From: Pelecanus crispus
Lineage: Eukaryota; Chordata; Aves; Pelecaniformes; Pelecanidae
DNA length: 64,000 nt
NCBI RefSeq assembly: GCF_030463565.1
Contig: NC_134659.1
Location: forward strand, 6,518,511-6,582,510
Reading direction: 5' to 3'
Below the pieces are notes generated by a model that was given only the letters and a program-made list of their open reading frames with translations, did not search any database and had not been told where the DNA came from. The position numbers were made by a program, and so were the translations under genes. Positions 11,778 through 25,400 of the stretch are shown here, in pieces; position 1 is the stretch's first letter, and each line of letters starts with the position of its first letter.

Positions 11778-11783
11778 TTTATT
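11778..11783 (-). terminator. CCND3: CCND3 poly(A) signal
   Basis: The minus strand reads AATAAA here, about 1.7 kb downstream of the CCND3 stop. It is the only canonical hexamer I found between the stop codon and the BYSL end. Cleavage would be near 11760. Confidence 0.7.
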
Positions 11784-12448
11784 GTAACATCATACGTTCC
11801 TCTGAGTCTCCCAGCAGCGTGACTCTTGCATATGAATACCAAACCAGTTTACTCTTAAATTAAAACTCATTTATATATATAAAAATTTTTTTTTCTTTGC
11901 ATACAGACAGGCTCTGTGCACACCCCCCCCCCAGCCCTCCTGCTAGCAGGAGGCAGCGGCAGATGGCTCTTCTTGACAAGTCAGGCGAGTGGAAGAACAG
12001 CAGCCCCATCTTTTTTTTCAACCTGATAAGACTTTCGGTTCTAGTGGCATCCAAAAAGGAAGCTCTCAACCTCCTTTTCCACATCCCCTGCGGGAGGACA
12101 ACAGCCACAGATCCACGTGTCCAGAGGTCAGCGAGCAGCAAGAGCCTGCCTCCCATCCCTGCAGAGTCTCTCTGGCTTCTGGTTAATACCATTCTACTGT
12201 TTAATACTCTTCTCCTAAGAAAGCAGCATTATTTTTTTTTTTTTAACACTTTTTATAGAAAAAAAACCTAACAGACAGGATCAACGATACAAAAATGCAA
12301 TAATCGCTTTTCAACTCAAGTTCGCAGCAAATTTTTCCACCCGATGAGGATACAACTCGAACCCACGTGGATATGTACACAACACAGCCCCCTCCTGAAC
12401 GCGACCCGAGATCCCTGCCTTGGAGGAGTGAAGATGCATTTCAGACTA

Positions 12449-12457
12449 TAGCAGCAC
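12449..12457 (-). promoter_or_regulatory. CCND3: miR-15/16-family target site in CCND3 3' UTR
   Basis: The transcript strand reads GTGCTGCTA, perfectly complementary to nucleotides 1-9 of miR-15/16 (UAGCAGCAC). CCND3 is an established miR-16 target in mammals. A second, 7-base seed match lies at 12134-12140. Site use in this species is inferred. Confidence 0.6.
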
Positions 12458-13492
12458 ATTCAAATATATTTCTTAAAACCTAGTCTGATGTCTAATGTCT
12501 AAGCTACCTGAAAAAAAAAAAAAAAACAAAACCAAACAGCTTCCAAGTGAGAGTCTCCCATTGCCCAGGGAGCTAGGGAAGGGGACGAAGGGTGAAGGCA
12601 CTCTTTGGGAAGGAGAGGAGACCAGCGTCCAGGCCCCACACCACGGAACTGCAAAGTCTTCCTCCCTCCCCATTTCCCAGCAGTTAACAATAAATTAAGC
12701 AGCCTCAGTGGGGCAGCGGAAAGCCAAGGGGATTGCGCCCAAACCTCACCCAGGAGGCTGCTCCCCGAGGCGAGGATTTCTCTGTCTGTGCAGACGGGGA
12801 GCACGTCCCCCAAGCAAGCCGAAAACCCGCGAATCCCAAATCTTAACGGCAACAAGAAACAAGCCACACATTTCCCCTCCAAGCAGAAGCAGCCACGCCA
12901 ACCCCCCCAGGAGCCACAGCGATCTGGCATGAAGCAAATGAGACCGAGGGGCCCGCAAGGACCTGCTCCCCGCTCCCGGATGCTCGGTTCTCTCCGGTGA
13001 GCCGCGCGGGCCCGTAGCACCCCAGCCCAGGGAGGAAGGCTGGGGGCCTTACAAGGATTTTGGTCACGCAGGCCAGGGTAAGAGGCTCGCTGTCCACGAT
13101 GGACGGCCCACGCGGGGCTGGAAGTCACCCCCGAGGAGATGGCGAACAGCGGCCAGGTGGGCTACGAGGAACACGAACCAAGAAACATTTTGCAACTTCA
13201 TTTTGGGTCCTGCTCCCCTTCCTCCTCCCCAGCTATTGTTGTGCCCTGCCACCACGAAAATGGTCGCTTCACCCCGGCCACCTGCAGAAGCCGATGAGCA
13301 GCGTCGAGCTCCGCCAGCCCAGCCGCCCGCTCCGACAGACGAGCACGGATCCTGCTCTGCGCTCCCAGCTCCTCAGCGGGCGTCAGATGGAGGGGGCTGA
13401 CGGATGGGGAGGTGGGATGCAGCGACCTTTCGGAGTCCAGGGCGAGGTCCTGCGGCGGCGGGGCCAGGCGGCTCTCGGGAAGGGGAGGCTGG

Positions 13493-16400
13493 TCACAGGT
13501 TGATGTCCGTGACGTCTGTGGGCGTGCTGGTGGGCTGGCTGGCCGGGTAAGCAGCAGTCTTGGCAGCGCTGTATTCCTGTTGGGTTTGGGACGCCTGTTT
13601 CAGGCTCTCGGTTAAGGCTGCCTCAATCTGCTCCTGACAGGCTTTCAGGCAGTCCTGCGGGAGAGGGAGCGAGACAAGAGGCCTCAGTTCTCTGCTGCTC
13701 AGAGGTGGGAGCCTTATAAATAGCTCCGAGCAGCTGCCGGGCTACGTCTCCGGCCCCTGGAGCATCTAAACACTCAAGACAAAGAAGCCTTTCTCCGACA
13801 AGGGGCATCTCCAGCTTGTCTGTGCTTTAGGCCCCTCCCCAGGAGAAGCCCCACGCTCTGGTTGTCTTCTCCCCACCTCCCTGCCTGACCACGTTCTCGA
13901 GGAACGGACATTGTGCCCGTCAGAGCTTCCCAAAGCCCTCAGGCTCGTGCCTGGACGTGGCGTGTGATTTCAGCATCACGGCAGTCAGCTGCCGCTAACG
14001 ACCGAGAGGCCAAAGCAGAGCAACTCTGCGCCAGCTGGTATCGCCCTTTGCAACCACGACTTCCCGGATCCAGGAGCGATGGCCGGCGTGCGGCACCACA
14101 GGTGCACAGAGGGACCTTGGAGCCTCCCTGCCTCCTCCGGACCCTACATCCCAGGAGCTCGGCGTGGTCCTGCCTCTCCGCCGTCGCCCATCTGCTGCAG
14201 AGAAGCTGCGCACAGCTCTGCCTCCTCCCGTCCCTGCCCGCGTCCGAGCCAGGAGAAGGCGAATCCCAGCTGGCTGACGCACACCGCGTTGCGCTGGGGA
14301 TCTCGAAGGCAGCCGGACCCAACCCCCCCAGACCCGACAGCCGCCCCAGCCACGTGTTGCCTACGCCACGCGCCACCGACACCGAGTCGTCACCAGAACG
14401 ATGCTGCGGCCACGCAGCTTCTCACACGGCTTTTACCCTCCTGCTCTCCCCGCCCCGGGGAGCCCCGCGTGATTCACCCGCACCTCCCCGGGGCCCAGGG
14501 AACCCAGTGCTGGGGGACACACCAGCCCCACAAACGGGAAGGCGCAGGGGACTGCGAGCAGCACCGTATCACTTGTAATAAAGGCAAACCCCCGCCCCGC
14601 TCTGCTTTCTCCCCACACAAGCTGTAACCAGCGGAGGAAACTCCTCCACTTCGACACCAGAGCACCATGACGCACCGAGAGCTGCGGGAGGCATCGCCAA
14701 CGGGCGAGCCCCAGCCCGGCTCCTACGCTGCGTCTCAGCTCTCACCGAGGGGTAAGAGGTGGCATTTTGCACCTCGCGGCCGGAGCCGAGCTGGACGCCG
14801 CGAGGCCACACGCGCTCGCTGGATATTGTCACACACCGAAATCTCTTACCAGGAATCCGCCGCTTGTTCTTAGAAACTGACAGAGGATGTGGCGAGCGAA
14901 AATAGCAACGCCCACCTCCCCTTCCCCACGCCGCTTCCCGTCAGCGCGGCCTCCAGCCCGCCCGCCCGCAGCCCCGGGGCGAGCTCGCTGCAGGCCTCGC
15001 GCCACGGCCAGCCCGTCCCCGGGCTCCCCATCAGCAATTTCGGCAGAGACGCTAAAAGCTGGCTCGGCCGCAGGCGGCCAGGCTCCTTCGCCGACTGGCA
15101 AAGCCTTGGGAGGTGCCAGAGAGGCAGCTCGGCTTGCCCCAGCCTCCGTGCCCCCTGCTCCGCAGAGCGGCCATGCCGCGGGGCTCTGGCTCAGACACGC
15201 GCTGGGGGCCAGTCCTGTGCCGCAAGGGACGAGTACTGATCCAGAGTGGCTCCGAGTTGCAGCTGAAGCGCTGGCACAGCCAGCGACGAGCCAGCCTCAG
15301 CGCAGCACTGCAGCTCCCGTCAGGCACGGAGCCGGCACAGCCCGGCACCATCGTCCCCCTCCAGCACTGCCCGGCTGAGCCTTGGCAGCTGCAGGAAGGG
15401 GATCGCTCCCCCTGAGCCAAAGGGGAAACTGAGTCACAGCCCAGGTTCAGGAAGAAGCACTAATGCCACAAACACGGGAGGCCGAGGCCGGACGCTTCCC
15501 CCCGGGAGCCCTGCAATGCTGCGGACACGGCCCCAGGGCTTCCTTCTGCTACAGGAGCTGCCGCGGTCCTGCCTGGGCAGGGGCTGTTTGTGCAGCACCT
15601 CGCACCCGGGCGGGCTGCGGGGCAGAGCAGATGCCCTCTCTGGGCTGGGGAGGAAGAGGAGCGGGCTGGGGGCAGCGGAGGTGTGCTGGGCTCCATTTCA
15701 GCTCCCCCCCTCGGCAGTGCCCTCCCTGCTTCCCACCTGTTCCCTCCACCAGCCCCGACCCAGAGCAGGTTTCAGCCCCTGCCCCATTCACCGCAGCAGC
15801 TTGAGAGCAGCTGGCTGCACTGATTCACTGTTTAAAAAGGCTCTGGCTAACAAAAAAAAAAAAAAAAAAAAAAAATTAAAGCTGCACAAATAGATCGGGA
15901 CGCCCTCCTGCCCCATCCCCTCCCTGCCTGGACAAAGCCTGGTCGCAGCCTCCCGCCCGCTGCAGCACGGGCACCTCTTCCAAATCCCGGCGCTGCTGTC
16001 AGGGGACTGTAACTAACCCCGTGCCCGGCTGCCGGCATTAGCGCTCGGGCAGAAGAAAAGATCAAAAGGGGCCCCTGGCAGAAGAAAGGCTCCCGACTGC
16101 TTCACTGCAGTGGGAGCGACCTGGAAACAGGGAGCCCGACAAGGTCCCCCCTTCCCTGTTCAAAGGGCAGTGGAGGGGCAGGCAGATGCCTTCCACCATC
16201 CCGATGTCCCCAGCAAAGCCGCTGTGCCAGCATCCCGAAACGCTTTGTGCCCCCGACCCCCTTCCCACCCGAGTCCGGGCACCTGCAACCGGACACCGGC
16301 GGAGCTTAGCAGATGCTGAGCCCGGCTTCTCCCTCTGCCCCGTCCCACCTTGTCAACCCGATCCCACCAACACCTGCCCGCGCGCGGAACAGACGCTCCC

Positions 16401-19400
16401 CTTTGTGCTGCTTTTGAAAGGCTCCCGAGCTCACCCCGCGCTGCACGGGCAGCACTCGCAGCCAGGAGCCGACCGCAGCCACAGGACTGACCGAGGGGGC
16501 TGCGTTTAGAGATGCTCGCTCATCTCTAGGCACCCCTCAAACCAGGGTCAGCATCATCATGAACAGCCTAATTTCCTCTCCCTCGAAGAAGAACGAGCAG
16601 CAGAAAGAGGAAGGGTTTCCATCAGATCCAGCAGCAAAACCGCTTTGCTGTTCCCCCGGGAACACTCACCACCTCCGTGCCAGTGATGCTGGCCAGCAGC
16701 TCGGTGATCGCCTCGCCGGTGAAATCGTTCACGGAGACCGTCAGGCCGTGGATCGCCGCTCCGATACTGCCCGTCGCAATCATGGAGGGGGGGTACATGG
16801 CAAAAGTGTAGTCTAGAGCCAGGACAGGAGCGCAAGGGGCAAAAAGAAGAAGCCGTTAGCAAGGATGTGCACGGTTAAGTTCTTGGGACTGGGATTTCCC
16901 TGGAAGACTAGAGAGGGCCAGGCAGAGGGGTCTGTCCAGCTTAGTGGGGAGAAATGGGAGTGAAACGACGGGGAACAGGCTGAGCATCGCAGCAGCAAGC
17001 TTCACTAAGCTATTTCTCTGGGCCTGTCTCACCAAAAGAAGTTCTGAAGATGAGGTTGCTCTACTGACTTAGAGCGAGCCTGCTAAAAGCGCAGATTCAA
17101 CCCTGCCTTACCCTGGCCGCCCTCCTGCAGTCGCAGCCTGCACAGCAAGAGGGGTGGCATGGTGGCTTTACTCTTTCCTGGCATCTTCCAGGCACCCACA
17201 AAGAGCCCCCGGGACCGTTATCCCACTTTGTCAGGGATGGAAAACATCTCATGGAGCAGCAAAACATTCCCATTTGAATGAAGGCAGGCATTCGGTCCCC
17301 CAGAAAGCCCGGGCGCTGGAGACCAGCCCCAGGTTACCCAGCAAGCGTGACTCGAGCCCAGGTTATCCCGCTTGCAGTGGCCAGCCCACCCTCCCCGGCA
17401 TCCTGGCGGGTGGCTCCAGCAGGAGCAGGCACCCACCTGTGGCACACAGGGCAATAAAGGTCTGCGCATGTTTCTTCACCAGCTCCATCTTGTCCTTAGG
17501 CAGCGGGAGGTGATGGAGGATGTGAGCCAAGAAATCATTCGCTATCACCGAGACCAGGTCCCACTTTAGCTTCTCCAGGACTAGAACCTCCCAATCCTGC
17601 AGAGTCAGACAGACAGACAGACAGCACGTTATTCAGCGGGGCTAGGCCAGGCAGAAACATTCACGAGATTCAAGGGCAGATAAGGCCAGTGCCTGAGGAA
17701 GGGCCAGTAAAACAGTACGATCCATGAGACAGGGAAGAAAAGAGGGAACGTCCCTGCTCTGCGACTATGGCGCAGATCCAGCCTTGAGCTGTTACAAAGC
17801 CCGGAGTAAAGATCAGAAGAGGAAGCGATAAATCTGGTTTCTTCTTTCCAAGGTGCAGTCGGATTAGCCTTCGACACTCCTCTGCTTTGCAAGGTTGCTG
17901 CAGCAGCCCACATAGGAGAACCAGAGCAAGGAGCAGCAGGCACACCATTCCCATATTCCTTCTCCATTCCCGAAAGGAGAGGCTGATGTCCAGGCTCCCA
18001 GGAGCAATCCAGCTTGGGGCTAACACCGTTGCAGCAAAGGGAACACAGAAGCTCACCTCTGTGCGCCCGGGGAGCCGGCCAGCGCGCCGACTCCCTCTTG
18101 CAGCGGCTCCTTGGCCCGAGCCGCAGGAGGCAATTGCTGCTGTGCAGCCAGCCCCTTCGCACAACACGAGAGGCGAGGGAAGGTGGGGGGAACACAGCTG
18201 AGCTTTCAGGGCTGCATCCAGACAGCCCAAGCTCCTGTACGAGATCGTCAATCCCTACAGAGCTCAGGGGCCGTGACTCGGTGCTGAGGTCTTCAGCCCA
18301 ACAAACGCTGGGCACGCTGCCCTAAGGAGGAGGCCCAGGCTGGGCAGTAGCACGTTGGCAGAACCTCCCCTACTCATCATGCCTCTTCTCTGCCAAGAGA
18401 GCCTCCAGCCATGCTCAACAGAGCATCCCCAGCAGCTTTTTGGGGGAAGAGGCACTGAACAGCTGTGCTAACGCCCACCTCTCCCACTGACCTACAAGCA
18501 ACAGCTCACCGGTGCTTCCCAGGTACATGCCAGCTGGCTGCCGATGTCTGCGTCCCGTGTTGCGGTGCTCTCTAAGCATCTAACAGAGATTTCTGCAATA
18601 TCTTCCACGAGCCAGTCTGAGTAATCCGCAAGCTGGGGAACAGATGGCAGGAAGGCCGGGTGCCCCCCGCGGATTTCAGCTGGAGCCTGGGCTGCTCCTC
18701 TCATCTGCTCAGCCTCTCGCAGGCTCTTCCAGCTCTGGGCGTCAGTCCTTACGCCGACAAGAAAACCAAAGTGCAGAGCAGCTACGGGCAAGCATTTAGC
18801 AGTGTCATCACCCAGCAAGTCCTGCAGAGGTTTGGTACCAAAGCACTCATCTAGCAAGGTCTAAGCAAGGAGAGCCCCACGATTAGAGCCTTAGCACAGA
18901 ATTTGGGACCCCTGCATTCAGTTCCCCGCTCTGCCATCAATGTCAAGGTCTACGTGGCTTAGCTAGAGTAGCAGCTGAATCAAACTCAGAGGCCACACAC
19001 GTACTGGTCTCACTGGGCTGGGCGGCTTTGATGTTATGTCTGGGTACGACGATGCCTCCGACAGAGCAGTCTCAGGAGAGGCGAGAGCGGAGTCTTCCTA
19101 GGATCGTTTCCCTTCCCATCCCAGCCGGAATGTGGCGGGCAGCCCACACCCGGCTGCCTGAACTTCTCTGCCGGTCCCAATTCCCCCACATCCCGAGCGA
19201 TGATGATCTCTGGCCTCCAACTTCTCTCATCCTCTGGATCAGCAGCAAATCTGGTTTTGACAACAGGGTCCAGGTATGCCAGAAAGGCCACAGAAGATGC
19301 CCCCATGTCCCTCCTCCCTGCTAGTGGAGGGGGGTGACAGTGGCCCTGAAGATGTGCTGGGAAAGGAAAACACCCTGCACGGGCTGAAGCTGCAGGTTTG

Positions 19401-22400
19401 GAAGGACAGAGGTGAATTGGGATTTGTATCAGGTATCTCCATTTCAGGGCCCAGTCCTACCCAGCAGAATATCTATTCTTTTTTCAAGTAGTCTAGGATT
19501 ACAAGGTCAATGCTGCCCACAGACGTGCCAAAGGGCTGCCAGAACAGATGGATTTGAAGAAGTGAGATTTTTCGTAAGGGTAGATCTTCATTTTCTCTTT
19601 TTTTTTTTTTTTTAAACCCACTCTTTCCCCTTACACAACAATACCAGTTTTGAATTGCTGAAATGAGCAGCATTGCTCAACCTGCTCCAAATCCCCCATG
19701 AGGCCAAACGCGCCGTTTGCCATTTCACAGCCTGCACTTTTCCAACCAGAAAGCGGTGCTTTGCTAGCGCACGCTCACCAGTCTCCCATATGGATGGCCA
19801 GCCTGCTAGTCTTTCTACATTTTTAAGCCAAATGCACAGCATAAAAGCAAGAAGAAACTTAGCAACGAGCTCCAGAGCCTGAGCATCGCAGCACAGGTCA
19901 CTATGAGGGTGCCTGATTCAACAGGGGGGGATTGGAACAGAGCGGGGAGATCAGGGTAAAAGAAATAAAAACAGGTAGTGTTGGCCACTGGTTAAACTGA
20001 AGAAGCACAGCAAGGTGGCAGAAGGAAAGGGCTGCTGGAGATGGAGAGCCCTGTGCCTTGTCCCTACCCGTTTCTCAGCTGGAACCCACTGAGGGCAGCA
20101 GGCTGGGAAAGCCGGCTGCTTGCTCGTGCACGAGCCCACTTTCTTGGGAAGGGGCACAGGACACTGCTGACACCTTCGGCAGTCACTGCCCCGAGGGCGA
20201 GAGGCTGAGGCAGCTCCAGCTGGACTTCTCCTCGCGAGCTGGGCGCGTGGCCCTTTTGCGGACCCAGGGAGAAGGTCAAAAGGAGGACCTGGAGATGGCT
20301 GCTCGCAAAGCAAACGCGAAAGGGATCACTACACCTGAGAGGGGAGCTCCTGAGTGCAGAGGGGACACCAGCCCAGCATCATCTGGGCTCTTGCTCCTTG
20401 TCTGTCTTCCCAGAGCTACAAGCCAGCTACTGGGAGTCACCAGAGGCACACGATGTGCACACTGGCATGGCAGAGAGCCTGTCCCTCCTGGGACACATCT
20501 TGTCCCAAGAAGATCCAGGGTGCAAGTCAGCTCAGCTGTGAGACCTCACCTGGGACAAGCTGGCTCCTGCCACACCAGGACTGATCCGGGACAACAGCCT
20601 GTCCATTTGCAGTGCACAAAAGCAGCTCTTCTCCAGCTACTACAGAGGTTTGTCATCGTCTTAAAAACCTCCTTGTTACAAAAGGCCTGATCCCGAGACC
20701 CAGCCGGCACTCAAGATGCCAGCTGAAGGCGCCAGGCGCCAGGGACTGTCACCAGCTCACAAGATTTAGCTCAGGGAAGCCTCTCTCCTGCCAAACCACC
20801 CTGGTTCCTTGCTTCTCTCCTGCTAACCCTGGGGACTTCCCGCTCTCAGAGCGGCATGTCAGAATCTCTGAATCACTTTATCTGTGGAAGAAGCAGAACA
20901 AAAGGCTGCAAGAGATAGGCAAGCAGGTTTGTGACAAAAGCACCACTTTGTATAGCAAACATCCTTTTCCTGGCATTTTGTTTTGCACCTAATTGCATTC
21001 ATCTCTGCCTGGCTAATGAAAGAGAGGAACTAAGTGGAAAATGTTCCTTTGTTTCTCCAGCCTGCGGAGCCCACCCTCCCCATGGAAGGGCTGCAAGCTG
21101 CCAGCACTGCCCACTGAGCATCCCACTGCTGGGAATGCATCAGGTCCCCTTCTGCAAGATCCCCCAGGCCAGAGCTCCCCATGCCTGCCCAGCGTCTCTA
21201 GGGGTGGAAAGTGCACAGCAGCTGAGCTTCCCCTCTGCAAGCTTGCTCCCTTGATCTCTCCTGGCTGCATCCCACAAGAAAGAAAAAAAAAAAAAAAGAA
21301 GGAAGGAAAGCAGCTACCGTCTCCCATTGCCTCCCCCACTCTGACAAGGTGATCTCAGAGCACAGTCCTGTCGCAGTGAAACAGCCTCAAGCCCCTGGCT
21401 GCTGCCTCTGCACCCTCTCACTAAGACAGACCCGAGTCACAAGCAGAGCCTGCATTTGCAGAGCTGTAAATTGAGTAAAACAGACTGGGATGTGACAGTC
21501 ACAGCAGCTTCTCTCCTTTTCGTGCAGTGACAGTCACTCTGTACATCAAGCTCTACCCTCAGCAACACCCACACACCCGCTGTGCCTACAAGGAGTCTGT
21601 AAAACATATCTGGCGAGGCTGCACAGGGAGCAGAGAGCCCAGCTCCTCTCTGCAGCAGCCCTGTCTGCAGGAGAGAAGGAAGTTGCGCTCGATTTTGTCA
21701 CTCAAGTTGATAAGGTACCATTTTACGTTATCACAGACTTGATGAGACACCAGCAAAGCCAGAGCAGGCTGCGCTCCGTTGTGCTTGCAAGCTGACTCAA
21801 AAAGAGGGTGGAAAGAGCTGCTGATGTTGCTGCTGGCCACCCACCCTACCCAGCAGCTGAGACACAGCTACAGAAATGAGCAGCCATGAAAGTCCATTTG
21901 CAAATAGGAAATCTGGGGCAAACGTTTGTTTCCATCCCCCGACCAGAGAGCAAGGCTGGATGTCAAGGGCAAAGGTGCCAACTTCAGATGCAGAAAGAGT
22001 CACATCTATCCGACCCATGCAACAAGCAGAAGGTAAAACAGTAAGACACAAGCATGTCTTCTGGGAAGTCAATGCTCTATCAGAAGCGAGCATCCCTTTC
22101 TACTCAGCTGTTATCTCTCTTCTTTTCACTTCTCATGGCCTGCTGCCACTGCTGCTCCCTTCCTTATCTACCTAGTGGCTTGATCCTGCTTATGGTCTTT
22201 GCTAGGAAATACCTGGCAGTTTGCAAAACTGACCTTAGGTCAAAGATTTCAGAGGCAAGCCAATGTATTAGGGGCAAACCAGGCAGATGAAGGTGATCTA
22301 TAACTGCTCTCCCCAACCTTCAAGCAGCTGAACACCCTCTTGCACAGGCCAGAAAAACCTTTATTAAAAAAATAAAAAAAAAAAGAAAGAAAGGTAGGTT

Positions 22401-25400
22401 AGGTAACGCCCTTGACGGAAATCCAACTTCCTCCAAATGGACAAGTCCCTCGTTGCATCATTTCCTTCTCCCTAGAATAACTTCATCAAGATTTTGTTTC
22501 AGATGTGTCCTTTCTAAACCGCTGAGCTACTGCCAAGCATCCCGGCAAGAGAAGGCAGCAAACCTACTGGGAAAGTGAGCCAGCTTCCTCCGGCAGGCCG
22601 GGGAAGACACGCTGGAGGCCGAAATGGCACCGATCCACGAGAAGAGGCCAGGATGCACCATTGTCCAAACCTTGATGGAGAAGCTCCCCTTCCCCTCCCC
22701 ACCCTCTTCCACTGCAAGATTGTGAAAGAGAAGTAACATTACCACGATTAGCACAGAGGAGGAGAACAGCAGCTCGCCCTGGTTTTGTAATCAGGGTATT
22801 AACTCTTGTCAGGTCCCAAAGCAAAGACAAATCCTTCACGTAGCTGCAGACATTACCTCCACTCCCTCTTTACGGTGGAGAGCAACGGGAGACTGGAGCA
22901 GCATCTGCTCCCAACAGGGTTAAACATCTACTGAAAGCAAGCCTCGTGGCGGGCGGGGAAAGATGACCACCAGATCACGGGCTACAGAGCATCTCCTGCC
23001 CAGACGTCTGCGAATGCCTCCGCACCTCTCCTGAAGGGCTGTGGCTGGTTTGCGATGCCTTCTGCTCAGCCCTTTGGCTAGCACCGACTACCAGGAATAA
23101 ACCCCCACACTGCGGAGTGCTCACGGCCATCCCTTTGGGAAAGAGAAAAAGGATCCTATTTGCCTGAAAAAGTTATCTTTGGCTATCCCAGGAAGGGACT
23201 TTTGACCCCCAAAATGAAGCCATTCTTGTCCACCTCAACTGCGTATTGATTCCGGAGCACAATGATGAAAGAGATCCGTGCTAACCATCCGGCTGCGCCT
23301 CCTGTTGCACAGGGAGCAACCCAGGATCCTGGTGGGAAAAAAGTACAGGGAAGGAGAATTCCAGTACTGAGACCTGCACAATCAGAAGCGAGCAACAGGC
23401 GGCAGACAGCACTTTCCTCCATCTCCACCCCAATGCTGCCAGGAGGAGGGAGGAGGGAAGACGAACATTGTGGCACTGCTTAGCCACAGCTTCCTGCTGA
23501 CAAACCTCTGGGGGGAAGAAATAAAAAAGACTCTGAGTGAGGAGGCATTAGCATTTGAGTGCAAGAGTGAAGGAAAGCCTCCGGGGATGTTGCACACGCT
23601 CTGCCCACTCCCCACCTGCACATCTCCTAACTGTTCTCCTTTGGAAGAAGCCTGCTGCAAACACAGCTCAAGATTCAACTGAAGAAAGCAAATCCTCACC
23701 AAGAATAAACCACCAAATAAATCAGAATGAAATACAACTGGGATCTGTGGGAGAGATGCACAAAGTGCCCACCAAGACCAATTCCTTGTAGCTGAAGGTC
23801 CATGCTGCAGGAATTGCTAGAATTTGCTGCGACAATCTCCCCTAGTCTGCAGGGATGATGCCAGGACTCTGTAAAGCCTGGATCAGAGAGGGAGATAGAG
23901 GTGAAGCATGGCAGTAAGTTCACCTTCCTGCAACCTATATTCCTGTTGGGCAGAGAGCTTATCCACCACTCTAAAGGGACAGAAATCTGACAGTTGCCCG
24001 CAACGTGCATTTTCACAGAATCATAGAATGGTTTGGGTTTTGATCAGCTTCATGCTCCTGAGGGCATGGAGAGCACTGTCCATGCTTCGAAACGCAGCCT
24101 GCTTGCCTACAAGAAGGCTGTCAGGCACTTTCTGCTCAGCTTGTTGCCTCTGCAACAAACAGAGACTTTTGCTGGCCCAGGAGAAAAGTGAATGCAAACC
24201 AACTCCCGTTCCCCCTGCCTTTTTTTTCCAGCTAAATGTTAACCCCCTCGTTATCACAGGGCCAACAGGAACCCTCCTGTTACAGGCTGGGATTAGCTTC
24301 ATGTGATGGATCCTCATCCTGGGAAGATACCCACGCAGAATCCATCGCTGGATAAGGAGGTGCTCTCAAGGATGAAGCTTTACTGACAAAGCAGGAGAAA
24401 GCCTTCGCACACAGATTTTGGGTCAGCAGGATACCGCAGCACGACCGCAGCTCAGCATCCAGAGAAGGAGCAAGCACTTGTGTTTCCTCTGTGCATTCCC
24501 ATCCCTCACCACTGCTCACGGTTACGATCCACATACTTTTTTCCATGAGTGCTACTTAAGGCAACAACCACCTACAAATGACTACCGGGAGAGAGGTAAG
24601 GAGGTGAGGGGATTTTCCCCAGTCTTCACTGGCACTTGGAAAAACCATGTTCATACTAGAGTTCCCCAGTTACCAGAACTGCCTTCCGATTCACACCTGA
24701 AAGTTTTGTGGGTTCACTCCCCACCCTGGGGATAAATCACACTCAGATCATCTCACCCACCCCAGCCCAAAAAAATAGGTATTTAATAAGGCGATGACTA
24801 ACCCTGAGAAATTCTCGTAGGCAAACCGTCTCCAGGGATGTTTGTTACTCGAAGCGAGGTGACAGTTTCCTCCCGAGGGCTCTGATCTACCGGCACGGAA
24901 GGCCCCCAAGAAAAGGGGTTCTCCAATTTCCTCCCCCATTAGTGAAGCTGAACTCAGAGGTTTGGATCTTTGCTTTGAACTTTTATCAGACATGAAAATG
25001 CTTTGCCTTTCAAAGCCTACACAGCTTCTGCCTGAGCATATGATGGGAGAGGCAAAGTAGCCCTGCTTTAACTCAAGGGTGCGGAGCAGGACCTGGCCAG
25101 CAGCAAGGTTCCACTCATCTCCATCACCCTGGCAGCACTGTCAGCCTTGACAGTACAACCCAGCCAGCTGGATCCCAGGTCAGAAAAGCTCCCACCCGTT
25201 TTGCTTGTTCACTCTCCACTTAAAGCTTCATTTTCCCTCCTGGTGTGGAAATGCATCTCCCACGTCATGGCCCTCTGCAGCCGGGGCAAGTCAGAGCCAC
25301 ACGCCCCAGCGGCAGCCCCCGCCTCGTGCCCCGCCGGCTGCGCAGACAGGAGCCTTTGTTCTCCAGAGCTGTCACTCGAGAGCGAACCAGCGCCTGGGAT

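Larger units (their letters stand above)
11760..13492 (-). other. CCND3: CCND3 3' untranslated region
   Basis: This is the stretch from the CCND3 stop to the poly(A) signal on the minus strand. It is uninterrupted by an obvious splice acceptor. It has an AT-rich distal part (11840-11895), two A-runs in transcript sense near 12229-12244 and 12511-12526 (the latter T on the minus strand), and two matches to the miR-15/16 seed (12449-12457 and 12134-12140). The exact 3' end is inferred from the hexamer only. Confidence 0.65.
13655..16669. other. CCND3: CCND3 intron 4
   Basis: Non-coding. The middle (about 14050-15350) is CpG-rich and resembles an internal island. A 24-base A-run lies at 15852-15875. 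No exon or RNA gene was recognised. Confidence 0.6.
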
